A program made the position numbers and the translations under genes. Below, piece after piece: positions 46,740 to 58,562 of a stretch of 64,000 bases of DNA; position 1 is the stretch's first letter; the number at the start of each line of letters is the position of its first letter. The notes beneath the pieces were generated by a model. It was not told the origin of the DNA. It did not search any database and saw only the letters and a list, made by a program, of their open reading frames with translations. The stretch spans positions 174,620-238,619 of the forward strand of contig QJNS01000122.1 of assembly GCA_004154925.1 (NCBI GenBank), read 5' to 3'. The DNA comes from Monosporascus cannonballus (lineage: Eukaryota; Ascomycota; Sordariomycetes; Xylariales).

Positions 46740-49056
46740 ATGGTCAAGAAAGAAGAGGATCAGGATAAGCGGTCCATCATATCGACTTCGACCTTGGTTC
46801 CTGATGGTCCGACCCTGACTATCCATCCATTAGCAACCCAAGATGGAGCCATTGTTAGGGTGGAGCCTCCCAGATCGCCATCCAACCCTAGCATCTCTCA
46901 TGTCCCCTGCGACGTCGTTCTTGTAATCGACGTGTCGGGAAGTATGAGCAGTGAGGCGCCTGCTCCGACGCTTGACTCTGACGGAAAGTCAAGCCTCGAA
47001 GATTTCGGTTTATCGATTCTGGACTTGACCAAGCACGCAGCTCGCACTGTCCTGGAGACCCTCGATGAGGGTGATAGAATGGGCATTGTGACATTTTCTA
47101 CGGATGTGCGGGTAGGTTATAGCAGGACGGAGTACTGAAGCAGGTGCTTTGTTAACATGGTGAACCATTCACAGGTAGTTCAACCGCTGCTACCAATGGA
47201 CAATGGCGGCAAGGAGTTGGCGCGGTCCAACATCGAGTCAATGAAGCATGACAGATCGACGAATTTGTGGGGTGGGATTACAGCCGGGTTGAAGCTATTT
47301 GAGAACAACACTGACACCGGTCGTGTTCCTGCTGTTATGGTCCTAACTGACGGGAAGCCAAACTATATGTAAGCGAGCCTTAACCTCGAAAGGGTTAGTG
47401 TGTGCTATTAATCCAAGATTTAGGTGCCCTCGAAGAGGCTACGTTCCTAAGCTACGCGAGATGTCCCCGTTGCCGGCCACCATTCACACGTTTGGTTTTG
47501 GCTACACTATCAGATCAGGACTGCTCAAGTCTATTGCCGAGATCGGCGGTGGCAACTATGCATTCATACCAGATGCTGGCATGATCGTAAGCGGACCCGG
47601 TTTCTTGCCGTTTCCGGATCTTAACATTACCTAGGGTACCGTGTTCATCCATGCCGTTGCGCATCTCCAATCGACTTATGCCACGAAATGCACTCTTGAA
47701 TTGACAACCCCGAAATCGATCAGGTTTAGGACAACGGTCGAGAAAACAGTGCACGAAGAGGTGGTCACGATTGGGAAATGTAACAAGCTTACCATCGACC
47801 TTGGCAACTTACAGTATGGACAGTCTCGAGACATATATCTCGGGAACGTCAATGGCGAGGGTCAGGGGGTAGCTTTTGACTCATCGAAAAGGGGTTTGCC
47901 AGTCAGTGCAGATCTGACATACTCGTTGATGCAAGCACCTTCGTATGTCGAACTCGCAACCCAGGATCTCCTCATCCCTTCCGAACTCCCCAGCGCCGAT
48001 ATTGCCTACCACAAGAGCCGGTCCATGATTTGCGACTTCTTCGCATCCTGCTTCGAGCTGAAAACCGACGGTGAATACGGGACCCCCAAGAATCTCGACC
48101 TCAAGCAGTTCGTGGCCGCCCTGCGGAAGCTCGTAGCAGAGATACCCGCCCAACATTTCTGCGACCGTCGCAACCAGTCCATTATGCAAGATCTGGTAGG
48201 CGAGTCCCCGGCCGGCCAGGTCAGCCTCGCCCTGTCCAGAAAGGAGTACTTCGACCGATGGGGCCGGCACTACTTCCTCAGTCTCTGGAGCGCGCACGCG
48301 AAGCAGCTCTGCAACTCCTTTAAGGACCCGGGCCCGTTGATGTACAACGACGACAGCCCACTCTTCGCGAGGTGCCGGGACGCGCTCGACAGGACGTTCG
48401 ACGACCTCCCGCCGCCCAAGCCCACCTACGTCCCGCGGCCCCGGCCCAATCATGTCCAGGAGGGCCCCGTCTCCGCACCGGTCTCGATGAGATCGTATAG
48501 GAGCCCCATGGTTCCTTGCTTCTCCGCCTCGAGCAGCGTGCTTCTGAGTGGCGGCCAGGAGGTGCCCGTGTGTAAGCTGTCAGAGGGCGCGAGCGTTCAG
48601 ACGCCCGTCGGCGACCGACGCGTGGTTGCCGTTCTGAGGACGCCGGTGCGTCGAGCACTTATGTGTCGGGTTGGGGAGCTTCTCGTGACGCCGTGGCACC
48701 CCATTGTGAATGGAGATGGGAGATGGGTTTTCCCGGCGGACGTGACAGCAAAGAGAGTCAGATATTCCGGTGCCGTTTATTCCGTACTCTTACAGAAGGA
48801 CAGCAATGTGGCTTCCCACGCGGTAAGGGTGGGAGGTGTCTGGGGCGTGACCCTTGGTCACAGCTTGGTCACGGGTAGTGATGATGTGAGGGTCCATCCC
48901 TTCTTCGGGGACTATGCGAAGGTATTGAAGTCCTTGAAGTCGCTTGGCCCAGGCAGGAATGGTGTCAGGACTTGCGGTGGCGTTCGGCGGGAAGTCATCG
49001 GTGGATTGATCTGTGGATTCAGAAGCGCACACGGCGCACGCGTACCGCGACCCTGA
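46740..49056 (+). CDS. vWA domain protein with C-terminal Hint (Vint) domain
   Basis: Fungal von Willebrand A / Hint fusion of 716 aa. Exons are 46740-47111, 47175-47368, 47424-47586 and 47635-49056; introns of 63, 55 and 48 bp each restore frame and conserved sequence. The vWA domain opens with a complete MIDAS motif, DVSGS at residues 64-68, for divalent-metal-dependent protein binding, and includes VLTDGKPN and GGGNYAFIPDAGMI. A linker region of about 250 residues (the Vwaint-type segment) follows. The Hint-like part begins at Cys538 (PCFSASSSVLLSGG) and has the block-B TxxH motif (TPWH, Thr595 to His598), then AVRVGGVWGVTLGHSLV and HPFFGDY. Cys plus TxxH are the residues used for the N-S acyl shift in inteins and hedgehog proteins, so self-processing is possible but unproven. 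No frameshift or stop is present, unlike neighbouring relics. An 11-codon upstream ORF precedes it. Confidence 0.9.
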
Positions 49057-49429
49057 CTTGCCAGATTCATGGACGCCGGCTGAGTTCAGCTTTCTCTATA
49101 TAACAATGTCTCACAAAACCACTTGATATGATAATACAGGGGAAGCCGCACCATAGAGCATAGTTTTGGTGTCTAATACCGTGGCGGCCCCATTGTTAGA
49201 CGCGCAACAGGGGTTATCTGGTCGCCGCTATAATATTTTCGCTATGATTTTCTCGCTACCCCCTGAAAACTGCTTGTGCTTACTCCACTGACCCAAGTAT
49301 GCAAGCTGGGTTACCACACGTACAAGGAGCGATATTTCTGACAATGCCAAGAGACGACTTATTCCAACGAACTCCAGTCAATGGTTGTGACTTTCTTTGG
49401 TTTTTGTGGGTGAGTCAGCGATTCGTCCT
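49057..49429. other. Short intergenic region
   Basis: 3' flank of the vWA-Hint gene and of the methyltransferase relic. No gene or structure seen. Confidence 0.6.
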
Positions 49430-49786
49430 CTAGCTCCCCCTCTTCCTCGCCTTCACAACAGCCATGGGAGGCTCTTCCAAGAACAGCCTCCCGAACTCCG
49501 GATCCGACTTGAGTACTTCCACGTTCTCGTAAGGCTCCATCTCCACGTCGCACAGCCCATGTTTCTCATGTAGAGCCGTAGAGCCGGAGTAGCTCGCCTC
49601 CGTGGAGGCGCCCGCGTTAACGGCCTGTCAGGCTCAAAGTCCTGTGCCGCCGCCCAGACCAAGGACAGTTGCTCTTGTACACTCGCCGAGTGCTGACTCC
49701 ATGATGCCATATGGAATCGACGTGTAATGTGCGTAAGTGGCAGCTTGGTCGTCATACTCCTTCTTGACTTGGTTAAAAGCAGACAT
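49430..49786 (-). pseudogene. SAM-dependent methyltransferase relic with internal deletion
   Basis: From ATG 49786 the frame reads MSAFNQVKKEYDDQAATY..., with motif I VLGLGGGTGL (SAM binding), then TGA at 49634-49636 and TGA at 49628-49630. After QAVNAGAST it jumps to a sequence ending FGRLFLEEPPMAVVKARK, which looks like the C-terminus of the same family, with the stop at 49430-49432. The catalytic middle, normally 100-150 residues, is absent. Both stops would be CGA (Arg) one C-to-T transition earlier. The whole relic is in a single frame of 119 codons. It is plainly non-functional as an enzyme. Confidence 0.75.
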
Positions 49787-50711
49787 GCTTACGGCGCTAT
49801 GCGTTAATTCAACGGTGACTCGTGCGGATTGCAAGATTGAGTGATTGAAACATGAATTTAGTGTTAATCGTGGTACGCGTGGTGTCAGGAGCTTTCGATG
49901 AGTGCTATACCTAGGTGCACTGGGAAGGCGTGTATGCTCCGTTATATGAGGTACGGGATGTTACGGGGTGTAATGGGACGTCCCCGACAGCAGGGTCGCA
50001 TTGTGCCATTGGCATCAGCGCGCTAATGCTGGTGGTGTCCTGTAACTATGTTAATCTTAGTCAGATTAGCCAAGCCGATATCTATCGCGAATGAATCAAC
50101 GGCAGTTGTTGAAGTTCGTAGTTCCATACAGCGTCAAAGGCAATCAATCTAGCGATGCTACTGTAGTAGGTACCGAAGTATCATCTCGGTTCGTGGGACC
50201 GCTATGATGCCGTGTAACCTTAACGATTGGGCTATACACATGCCTAGGCGCCCTCGGTAGTCTTCGCCTGTTGAAATAGAATGGAATCTCTCGGCTTTAT
50301 CATCTCCACTGCTTCGGTCTTGCTTCATTGACAGAGGATGTGTCGCATCGGACTTACTCCTGCTAGCATGTGACCAGCTCCCGAATAGTAAAGTTGACGT
50401 GTAGTTAGTGAACTAGCTTCCATGAAACCCGAAATGTGTTAAACGAGACTATATCGTATGTCCTATGATTGTGGTGTCTAACTTGGATGACCGGATGCCG
50501 TTCAGGTCGAACAGAGAGGTGCTTCGAGCTGGCGTGATGGGTGAGGAAATGGCCCCTTAATAGGGCTGTCATTAAGTGACGCGCAAACAAAAAAGCCCGC
50601 CCATCGTGTGTAATAGGTCTGTTAGCATGTGGATGCCTCATAAAGGTGGTGTGTGAATAAACCACGATTCGAAGCGGATTCGATACTCCGCCAATCTGTT
50701 CTAATTATTCC
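49787..50711. other. Intergenic region between relics
   Basis: No coding signal beyond short frames, and no repeat or RNA structure that I can support. Confidence 0.55.
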
Positions 50712-50845
50712 ATGAATCCACAGGCGATGGACTGGAAGGCTGCCGGATTTATTGATAGTCGGTCGGGGTGGAGGCGTTCCACGTTGCACTTTTGGAGACT
50801 CTTCTCTTTGGCCGCGGGCCTCACGGCGTTTCTGCCTGGGACTCA

Positions 50846-50880
50846 GGTCGCCTACCATAGGCGACCTATGGTAGGCGACC
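50846..50880. repeat. Perfect inverted repeat, 16-bp arms, 3-bp loop
   Basis: GGTCGCCTACCATAGG-CGA-CCTATGGTAGGCGACC. The arms match perfectly at 50846-50861 and 50865-50880. Such perfection inside a decayed gene suggests recent origin, for example a foldback copy by template switching. Confidence 0.9.
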
Positions 50881-51383
50881 AATGTTGGCCTGATATAAAG
50901 AGCCAGAGAGCCTTCCGTCGGCACACTCCCTTCAAGAGTAAATATTACGCCGCCGTACCACGGGCGCAAGAGCTGAAATTATACCTCGCAATGGGCCTCG
51001 TACAGGACCAGTATCCCGCCTATAACCTCAGCCCTGGCAAACTGCTCAGCTACCTTCAGAAGTTATTCCCTGGGGCGGGGGGTGTCAGCGTCGCCGTAAG
51101 TCTTGCCACTGTGTTGACAGATCTTTTTTTTTTCTACAGTAGACTAATTGGAGATCAAAAATCCAGGCGTCCCTGGATGGCAACTACTACATTTTGAAGA
51201 TTCCTCGCAAGTTGAAGAAGGTCAGACTCACTCACAAGTAATCATCAGACACTCGCTCACAAATCGAATAGTGCGAGAGAGCATACATCTACGACAATGT
51301 GCGGGACCTGAACGAAGACGAAGAGATTTTCTAGGGTTACCTCCGAAGCCTTGGAGGGCTCCCCGGAAGGAATTCGGTGGCTT

Positions 51384-51402
51384 GGGGGGGGAGGGGGGGG
51401 GG
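51384..51402. repeat. G8-A-G10 tract
   Basis: Near-pure guanine tract of 19 bases at the point where the reading frame of the relic changes. Possible G-quadruplex former, or a site of sequencing indels. Confidence 0.8.
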
Positions 51403-51768
51403 CTTCCGTATTAGGTCATGTTATCGGGTAGCCCGCAGGAGAAGTGGCGGAGTTATTCACTGCCATATTGCGTCCGCCCTCTCTCACTGTTACAAGGCAG
51501 AATTGAGTTCTATTGGGCAATGGGACTTGAGTTGATAGGTGATTCTGCGACGTATATGCAGCTGATTGCTAGGGGATTATTCCACTTCCTTGGTCAGCCA
51601 GAACCCCTCTTCGGTAGAGGGTGAATCTCAGCCGCAATTAACAACATTGTTGAAAAGTATTTTATATACGAGAAAAATCACCTACGTTATTGCTAGTTTC
51701 TTTGATCGATATCTTCAAGTACTTTGAGCCATCCACTCAGCGGGCTTAGCGAATCGACTTTTTATGAA

Positions 51769-53908
51769 ATGGCGTGCTTCCAGGATCCGATGGCTGTGGC
51801 TCTGCGCTCCAAGCAGTCGCCAGACAACTATCCACTGAACCTAGCAAGGACTGAGGTCTACCAGCATCGCCTAGAATCATATGTTGTCAAGCTAAAGACC
51901 GATCAATATTTCCACAAGAAGTATCGTTCTCTCTTTATGTGGGATCTCGTTGATAGTACTCAAGGTTATTCTCCCTGTTCGCATCTTACGAAATTTGGTA
52001 GCTGACCCCTGACACTTAGAATTCAAAGAGTCTCCTAGATTGGATACCATGGAAGACTTATCTGCGTACATGGGTACAATACCAAAAGATCCATTCTGGC
52101 GTTTTATGTGCGATATAACCCTCGCAGGCGACTTGAATCATAACTGACTACGAGTCAAGTTTCCTGTCTTCACCTTCTGCACGCTCCCCTCTCGGCTGCA
52201 GCAGGGAGCAACTACAGCACCTTTTGACCCACCATCAGGTTATGCCATCTTTCTTGGAATTCATCTTCACTTTCAAGGGGCGAGAACGGCCATTTGCCCA
52301 GGCGTTCTTTAGGCATGAAAACTACTTGGAAGAGGAAGACCCTGCATCCAGTCTTCCTGTGCTTGGGAGGTCTTCTATGCTGATCCAACACGCCTTCAAT
52401 GTATTATCCGTAGAAAAGAGCACCGACCCTGGAAAGTCATGGCCCCTACGTCAGACTGCCTTGTATCACGCCTTCGATGTTCGATACGGTCACTCGCTCT
52501 GGATAGTGCTTAAAGGGGACCGCTTGATGCGCACGCGTATCCCCAAAGCCGCAAGCCAGCAGCCAGATATGAAGCCGGCCTCCATGACTTCCCCGGTACG
52601 GTCTTTGGTGGCCTGTCTACATGTCCACTTGATCATTCTGGAGTGGTCGGCCGAAAACTGGGGTGGTTTTGTCGATTATTTAGAGGAGGAACGAACCGTC
52701 AATGCAATTGATGCCAGGCTAGCCCCTGTGGCTGAGATGACGAGTCCGATGCAGATCGCTCAGAACTTATCGCGGAGAGGTACCATCGACACCACAGTTT
52801 CGAAGCAGAGCACGTTCTACAGTCAGGAATCGTCTACTCGCCGTAACTCTGGCCTTCCATTGAGTCCAACAAGCCCGACTTTTAAGCGATCACTTTCGAA
52901 TTTCTTCAGACGCGGGTCTGATTTGCGAACCGTCCAAGAAAACAGATTGCCAGGAGAACAGGCCACGGAAGATGCCACAGCTGGTGATGCGGATGAAGAC
53001 GCGTCGAATGATTTTGATCTGAAGTTTTCTTTCGACCGGTTTCAGCGGCTTAGCCTGCTAGGAGAAGAGCTCGAACAGGGCATCATTTCCATTGAGCAAA
53101 ACAAGAGGGTCTTAGCCGAAATCCAAGCGCAATACGAAACGGCCTTGAATTCACCCGCATTTAAAGCCCATGTCCGCTTGGAGGAGTGTACTGATAAGAT
53201 ATCGACTTTCTTCCGCAGATTACGCAGCATCGAAAGAGAGATGGATATGCATCTCGTTCGCCTAAAGGCGCTTTCTCGAGCGATCGACACTGATAAAGTC
53301 GAGGTATGTCTGCCCTCGGACCCATTCTTCGGCCAGATAACTAAGTTAAGCGTTTCTTGGTGTCACAGTTTGTTACCGCCCTCCAGTACGGGGGCGAAAA
53401 GATGTCCGAGTACTTTGCCCACAACGCCAAGGTATCCTCCGACCGGATGGAGGAATGGACGAGGAAGATGCACGAGATTGCTGTGAAGACGGAACAGGAA
53501 ACGATTTCGATGCATGTAATCACGATATTCACGCTTATCTTCTTGCCCGGGACGTTTCTAGCTGTAAGGCTCACGGCGCCGCGTCTCTTTTCCGACCTGT
53601 GTACAGCGGCTCTGACCTCTTGGCAGACATTTTTCAGCAGCGGCGTGCTCAACTGGAACGACGAGGGCCTCCTCGACTCCGACTGGGTCTTGCGCTCCGA
53701 GGCGTTGAAACTGTTCCTGTTCATCTGCGTGCCCCTCATGATCGTCATACTCGCAGGCTGGTCGCTCATGTACATGGTCGTCAAAAGTAAGAGGAAGACC
53801 ACCGAGAGTGCAATCCATGATGGATATGCAGACGAGAAAGGAATGACCCATGGGTCTTCGGCAGGCTTGGGAATCCAGGGACAACCGGAGAGGCTTCCTA
53901 GCACATAG
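51769..53908 (+). CDS. CorA-like membrane protein (fungal CorA-like transporter domain)
   Basis: Predicted 634-aa protein of the fungal CorA-like group: large N-terminal cytosolic region, long helices, two C-terminal membrane segments. Exons are 51769-51964, 52020-52107, 52160-53303, 53369-53563 and 53627-53908. Introns are 55, 52, 65 and 63 bp; the first donor (GTTATT) is weak. Conserved blocks include QVMPSFLEFIFTFKGRE, HENYLEE and YHAFDVRYGHSLWIVLKGD; a Ser-rich loop (residues 260-320) and coiled-coil helices come before the membrane end. TM1 is about HVITIFTLIFLPGTFLATFF and TM2 about LFLFICVPLMIVILAGWSLMY. The GMN selectivity motif of true CorA magnesium channels is absent after TM1, so transport activity should not be assumed. 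The start at 51769 is the first in-frame ATG in a good position. The gene appears intact although both neighbours are broken. Confidence 0.84.
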
Positions 53909-55242
53909 GATCTACCCGGTTTAGTAATACTGATTGCGCTGGTCGTGAGAAACCGCCTCGTTGAGTAAGAGTCGTCTAGCGGCTATTGTGCTCAACCCCG
54001 CACTGCCTACCAGGGTACGGAACCCCTCCTAACTGTATTCTACATACTCAGTCGGCCTAGAATGTCAGCCACACGGCCCCCAATCACACACAAGACCGAC
54101 CCTGCCTACTAGGTGAGCTTTGTAGGCTGACTCGCTGGCTTGCTGGTAATCAGGCCCCCAACATGCAACTTCTGGAGAATATTAGGTTAGATTTTCGTTG
54201 CATATACAAACTTGCGTCGGCTGTGTACTTATTATCGAAAACCTCAAGTTCAATTGATGATCATAGCACCTATGCCATTTCAACTTCTTAGGCAAGAGCT
54301 ATACTGGGACTAGAGAGTATAATCCGGCCAATCATAACTGGAGACATTGGATTGATATACCCTAATAGGTAAGTTCGAGGTCGCAGTTTGCTTAGCGGGA
54401 GGGTGGGATCGAAATTGTGAGTACGCAAAACCGCAGCCCAGTACAGATATAGCTTAATACCAGAACATCTTGGTATTTAAGCCAGATTATTCTTATAATG
54501 AAAGCTTGACCAACTATGATTAATGTAAACAATTTAAATTATCCAAAGTTTATTTATTCAGATATACTGTTAAGTATCTCGTGCGGGCGTATAACTGTTA
54601 ATCGTGTTACAGTACGCTAGAATTTGCAATTCATTTGCGACCCGCATGTACTTCGATAGGTAGGATATGCTTGCATTTGTCGCATGAACATAGACTAAGT
54701 ATATGCGTAGGTCCTCTCATCCCTAACCTATCTACCTATGGTCTTCAGCTGTGTGCTTTAATCACATCTCCGATAGGTACGGGCTTAACATAATCCAATT
54801 AAATCTCTAAAGAGAAGGCACAGACCCCCTGGCCGCTGCGGTCAGCTCTACATGTTGGGGCGGGGTGTTGTGATTTTGTGATAGTCCCCTCTGCCCCCCC
54901 TGCCCCCCCTGCCCCCCCTGCCTTTGACCCTTGAGGGAGCCCATAATGCTTCCAACTATTCAATTCTAAACGTTCAAGATGGCGAGGCTCTGTTCATATG
55001 ATACTTATATATATCTAATTACCACAGCGGGCTGAGAATTCTTCCCCTCTCAATTCACTGCAAGGATTTGCTACATTTCCATTCTGCGGGCCATTGGCCA
55101 TATATGGTCTTCTACTCTTTAGCATTTGACCCCCGGTCAACTCGGTCGTCGATTGGCTCCTGTACCTGTCTATCTCATCGTTCGTCGCAATATAGGGAGG
55201 GACCCAAGGGCACTTCGAAAGCCCTATTGATTGTCCAATACA
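53909..55242. other. AT-rich intergenic region
   Basis: No gene. The stretch 54180-54800 is AT-rich with many TA steps, as old mutated DNA often is, and carries no open frame of note. A C-rich minisatellite is listed separately. Confidence 0.6.
54892..54922. repeat. 9-bp tandem repeat, TGCCCCCCC x 3.4
   Basis: Units at 54892, 54901 and 54910 plus TGCC. Short C-rich minisatellite upstream of the kinase-vWA gene. Confidence 0.8.
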
Positions 55243-58041
55243 ATGTCGGGTCCAAGCCATGATCCCACTCCCTTCCAGGAGTTCAGCGATTTCGTGGCTG
55301 AACAGAAACAAAGATACACCGGAGGAGATGTATCCGAAAATACAAGCCACTACATTCCACGGTCGGTTCTCGAGAGATACTGGACCCCAAACAGGGTTTC
55401 CAAAGTACTATGAGCCTACGCCGACCCCCTCTCGGCCAATATCCATACCATCCAGGGAGAATACATTCGGACTTTCTCAACCTTGGTATATATCGAGAAA
55501 GTGGACCACCTGCACAAGTTCACCAGGCACTCGCTCGACGATTCAAAGCTGCCTCTGAGCAGTCTCCCAAGTGGATGGTCAGATACACCCCATTATAGGG
55601 ATCTATTCAACTTATTTACTAGAGAACAATGGGTCTTCTGCCCACTCTACTTCAAACGCCATCTTTTAGATGATCGTCAACTCGATGGCCAGCATATTCT
55701 TCCGATTGAGAATTTCGATATGATCCAGTGGGGAGACCTTGCCATGGTACAGAAAATAGTCATCAGTGATGAACATAACCATCTTGTTGGGAAGGTAATA
55801 TACATGTCCATACCTGCAATGCTGGTACATGCGTCAATGCCCGCTGACGTATTCGTGTATAGGAGAATAATTGTCCAAGCCAGCGTGTATTCGTCCTGAA
55901 AACATATCACAGCAAAAAGTCCAAAGCTCAATACGAAAATGAAAGGAAAGCGTTGACCATGCTCATGAACATACACTCGGACAACATCATCACATATCAT
56001 GGCTCTTTCAGACAGAATGGTACCTACAATCTCATCCTGGACTATGCAGATGGTGGAAGCCTGGGGGATCTGCTTGGCAAACAAGTGCCCCCTTCTGCCG
56101 CGGAGGATATCGAACAGTTTTGGCGTAGCCTGTTCGGTGTACTTAACGGCCTACAGAGTATACATCAATGGATGGAACCGGGTGACGATAGCCCCATTCG
56201 TGGGTAAGTTCTATTCCACTGCTGCAAGTCATGTATGTTCTCTAACGACCTGCGTAACATAGAATCCATGAGGACATCAAACCAGACAACATCTTATTGT
56301 TCAAGGGACGGTCGGGCTCGGCTTACGATTTCACCCCAAAAGTGGCTGACTTTGGTCTATTCAGTCATGTGAGGCAATCCAAGGCCAGCAGCAGCGAAGC
56401 TACGGGATTAGATAACCATGGCAACCAACGCTTTAGTAATATTTTCGCATGCCAACCTATCTATTGATGGGCTAGGGTTAACTGGTGTAATAGGTTCGCC
56501 TGAATGCAGTCACAACACCGCACGGATGTCAAAGGGTCCCAACTGGATAACCTCGAAGGCGGATATTTTTTCCCTCGGGGCGCTTTTCAGTGACTGTGCC
56601 GCATGGATCGCGGGCGGGCGGGAACTGCAAGCAAAGTATCTGAAGAAAAGATTATCCTACCACACGACGAACAACACCTTTCAAGGAAACGGTTACGACG
56701 GCTGCTTCCACGATGGCATTGACCCATTGCCGATTATTGATGATTTTCACAAGGAAATACGCCGCCTCTGTCAACCTCATGACAGTATCACCCCTGGCGT
56801 CGTTGACATTGTCCAGAGCCACATGCTCCTTAGGAAGCCAGTTGACCGCCTGAATCCACAGAAGCTTTCAGTGAAATTCGTGCAACTTTTGCCAAGCTCC
56901 AAATTGGTTCTGACAGGTCCGATCCCGATCCACTGGGAATCCACATTGCCTTCCTCAGCAGTTGCATCGGCGGCATTACCACCCCAGGGGGCTGCTGATG
57001 CTGACCCCGCTGACGCGGATATAGACGATGTGGACATGGCCAGCTCCGAAACAGCGGGCGACGGAGTGAACAGAACTTGTCCACAGCTGCGGATTACCCC
57101 CTGCGAAGTCGACTTAGAGCTCCCTGTTGGGTCAGGGCAGTTCAAGGACTCCGGATGCGGCTCTTCACAAGCATCAAACATCCAAGAGTCCCATGAGAAT
57201 GGAACCAAGAAAGTCCGTCGGACGTCGAAGAGCTCTTCTGCGCTAGACAGCCGCAACATATCTCTAACACTGGAAGAGTTAGGACAGTATCGTACCGCTA
57301 TAAAGAGTCGCCAAGATCCTGATCCCGAGGCCCAGGAGGTGGTTGAATTCATTCTGCACAACCTGGCCGGACGCGACCAATTCTTCTTCATCGACGACTC
57401 GACGAGCATGAAAGACTACACGCTAGTCGTGAACAAGACGTTCCTCTCGCTCTCATGGCTCACCAAGCGGCTGGATCCCGATAAGCTGGAGCTCTCTTTT
57501 GCTTCCGCCCCGGCAGAAATATTCAAGGCCAAAAAGACCAAGAAGCTATCCAAGCGCGTATCCGAACAGCAGTACCACAGAGACCCGACCCTGATGGAAT
57601 GGAGCTTCGGCCATCTCGTGGATGACGTCCTCATCCCGAGGCTGCCCTGTAAGTTCTTCGGGTTGAATTTCAACCCGTTCGCCAGGAGACAGATGAGCGT
57701 ATATATATTCACCGATGGTAACTGGGGCGACGAGCCCGGCGTGGCGCGGCCGCTCCGGAGATTGATGAAGAAGATGCAGGAGCGAGACCTTGATAGGAGC
57801 CAGGTCAGCCTGCACTTCATCCGCTTCGGATCGCTCACAAATGGCCAGAACAATTTGCACTTTCTGGACGAGCTCGGGAGGGGCGAGAAATGGTACGTCC
57901 ATCTACATTACGCCCCAGGTATGAATACTTGCTAACCCTCACAGGGACATTGTCGATGTGAAGGACGTCTCACACCCCGTGACGGACATCTTGATGGGGC
58001 CCATGAGTCCAGATGTCGATAATAAAGTCTACGACAGTTGA
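55243..58041 (+). pseudogene. Protein kinase-vWA fusion with a premature stop at codon 57
   Basis: Exons 55243-55794, 55863-56203, 56263-56435, 56494-57892 and 57945-58041 form one 854-codon frame; the introns (68, 59, 58, 52 bp) have good GT-AG ends. The only break is TGA at 55411-55413, codon 57, between SKVL and AYADPLSANIHT, which fits CGA changed by one C-to-T step. The kinase domain has the ATP-binding Lys197 (RVFVLKTYH), a catalytic loop HEDIKPDN at 300-307 (HED for HRD), VADFG with Asp327, and SPECS...SKADIFSLGALFSD, so catalytic residues are present. A linker rich in Ala, Asp and Ser follows. The C-terminal vWA-like domain has FIDDSTSM with Asp656, Ser658 and Ser660 (MIDAS). Translation could restart at a later Met, for example near 55744, just at the start of the kinase lobe, so residual function is conceivable. 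If the stop is a sequencing error, the gene is intact. Confidence 0.8.
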
Positions 58042-58562
58042 AGTAAGCTATGGTAGGTTGCAGTTGATACCGACAGAAAACCAAGGTTTATTGGGTCTAT
58101 GTGGGGGTTTCGGCGTTAAAGATACCCGGTGGTAGAACGGAATTGTAACCAGTTACAGTCTGGCGCGTTGGGAGTATACTTGGATGCGGATCTGTATGAT
58201 ATATGCTGACATTATCTGTGAAAAGCGTAAATCAATTGAGGTCTGGGCCGCTCTATGTTGCCAACCCCTATTTCTTCCGATTCCGGAATCCACTGAAAAG
58301 CCGATCCTTCAGTGGTGATGTAACTAGCCGCGGGATCTCCCGCCGCTAGTCATGGCGCTTGTTTTGGCCCAGAGCTTGGTCTGACTAATCGTACGTACCC
58401 CAGATCAGACGCCTCAGCAGAGTGTCGTTCGTCGTAGACCGGTATAAAGGGGTTTTTTTTGAAATCTCGACAAGAATTCGCCTGTAGACTCAACATCGCA
58501 CCCGACATACATATTTCTCAACTCCGCCGTGTTCCTGCACATATATACAACCATTCGGCAGA
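58042..58562. other. Intergenic region
   Basis: 3' flank of the kinase-vWA gene and upstream region of a small relic. Nothing further seen. Confidence 0.6.

Larger units (their letters stand above)
50712..51624 (+). pseudogene. Unknown fungal gene family, broken by at least four stops
   Basis: From ATG 50712 the frame contains YYAAVPRAQELKLYLAMGL and LSPGKLLSYLQKLFPG. A likely 44-bp intron (GTAAGT at 51096, TTTCTACAG ending 51139) leads in the same frame to NWRSKIQASLDGNYYILKIP and YIYDNVRDLNEDEEIF. That frame is interrupted by TAG at 51140, then TAA, TAG and TAG before about 51340, every one replaceable by a Gln codon through one C-to-T change. After a poly-G tract the frame changes and a second segment, GRIEFYWAMGLELIGDSATY, resembles ELKLYLAMGLVQDQYPAY, suggesting two homologous modules. 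I do not recognise the family and assign no function. The 5' part also holds a perfect 16-bp-arm palindrome. Confidence 0.62.
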
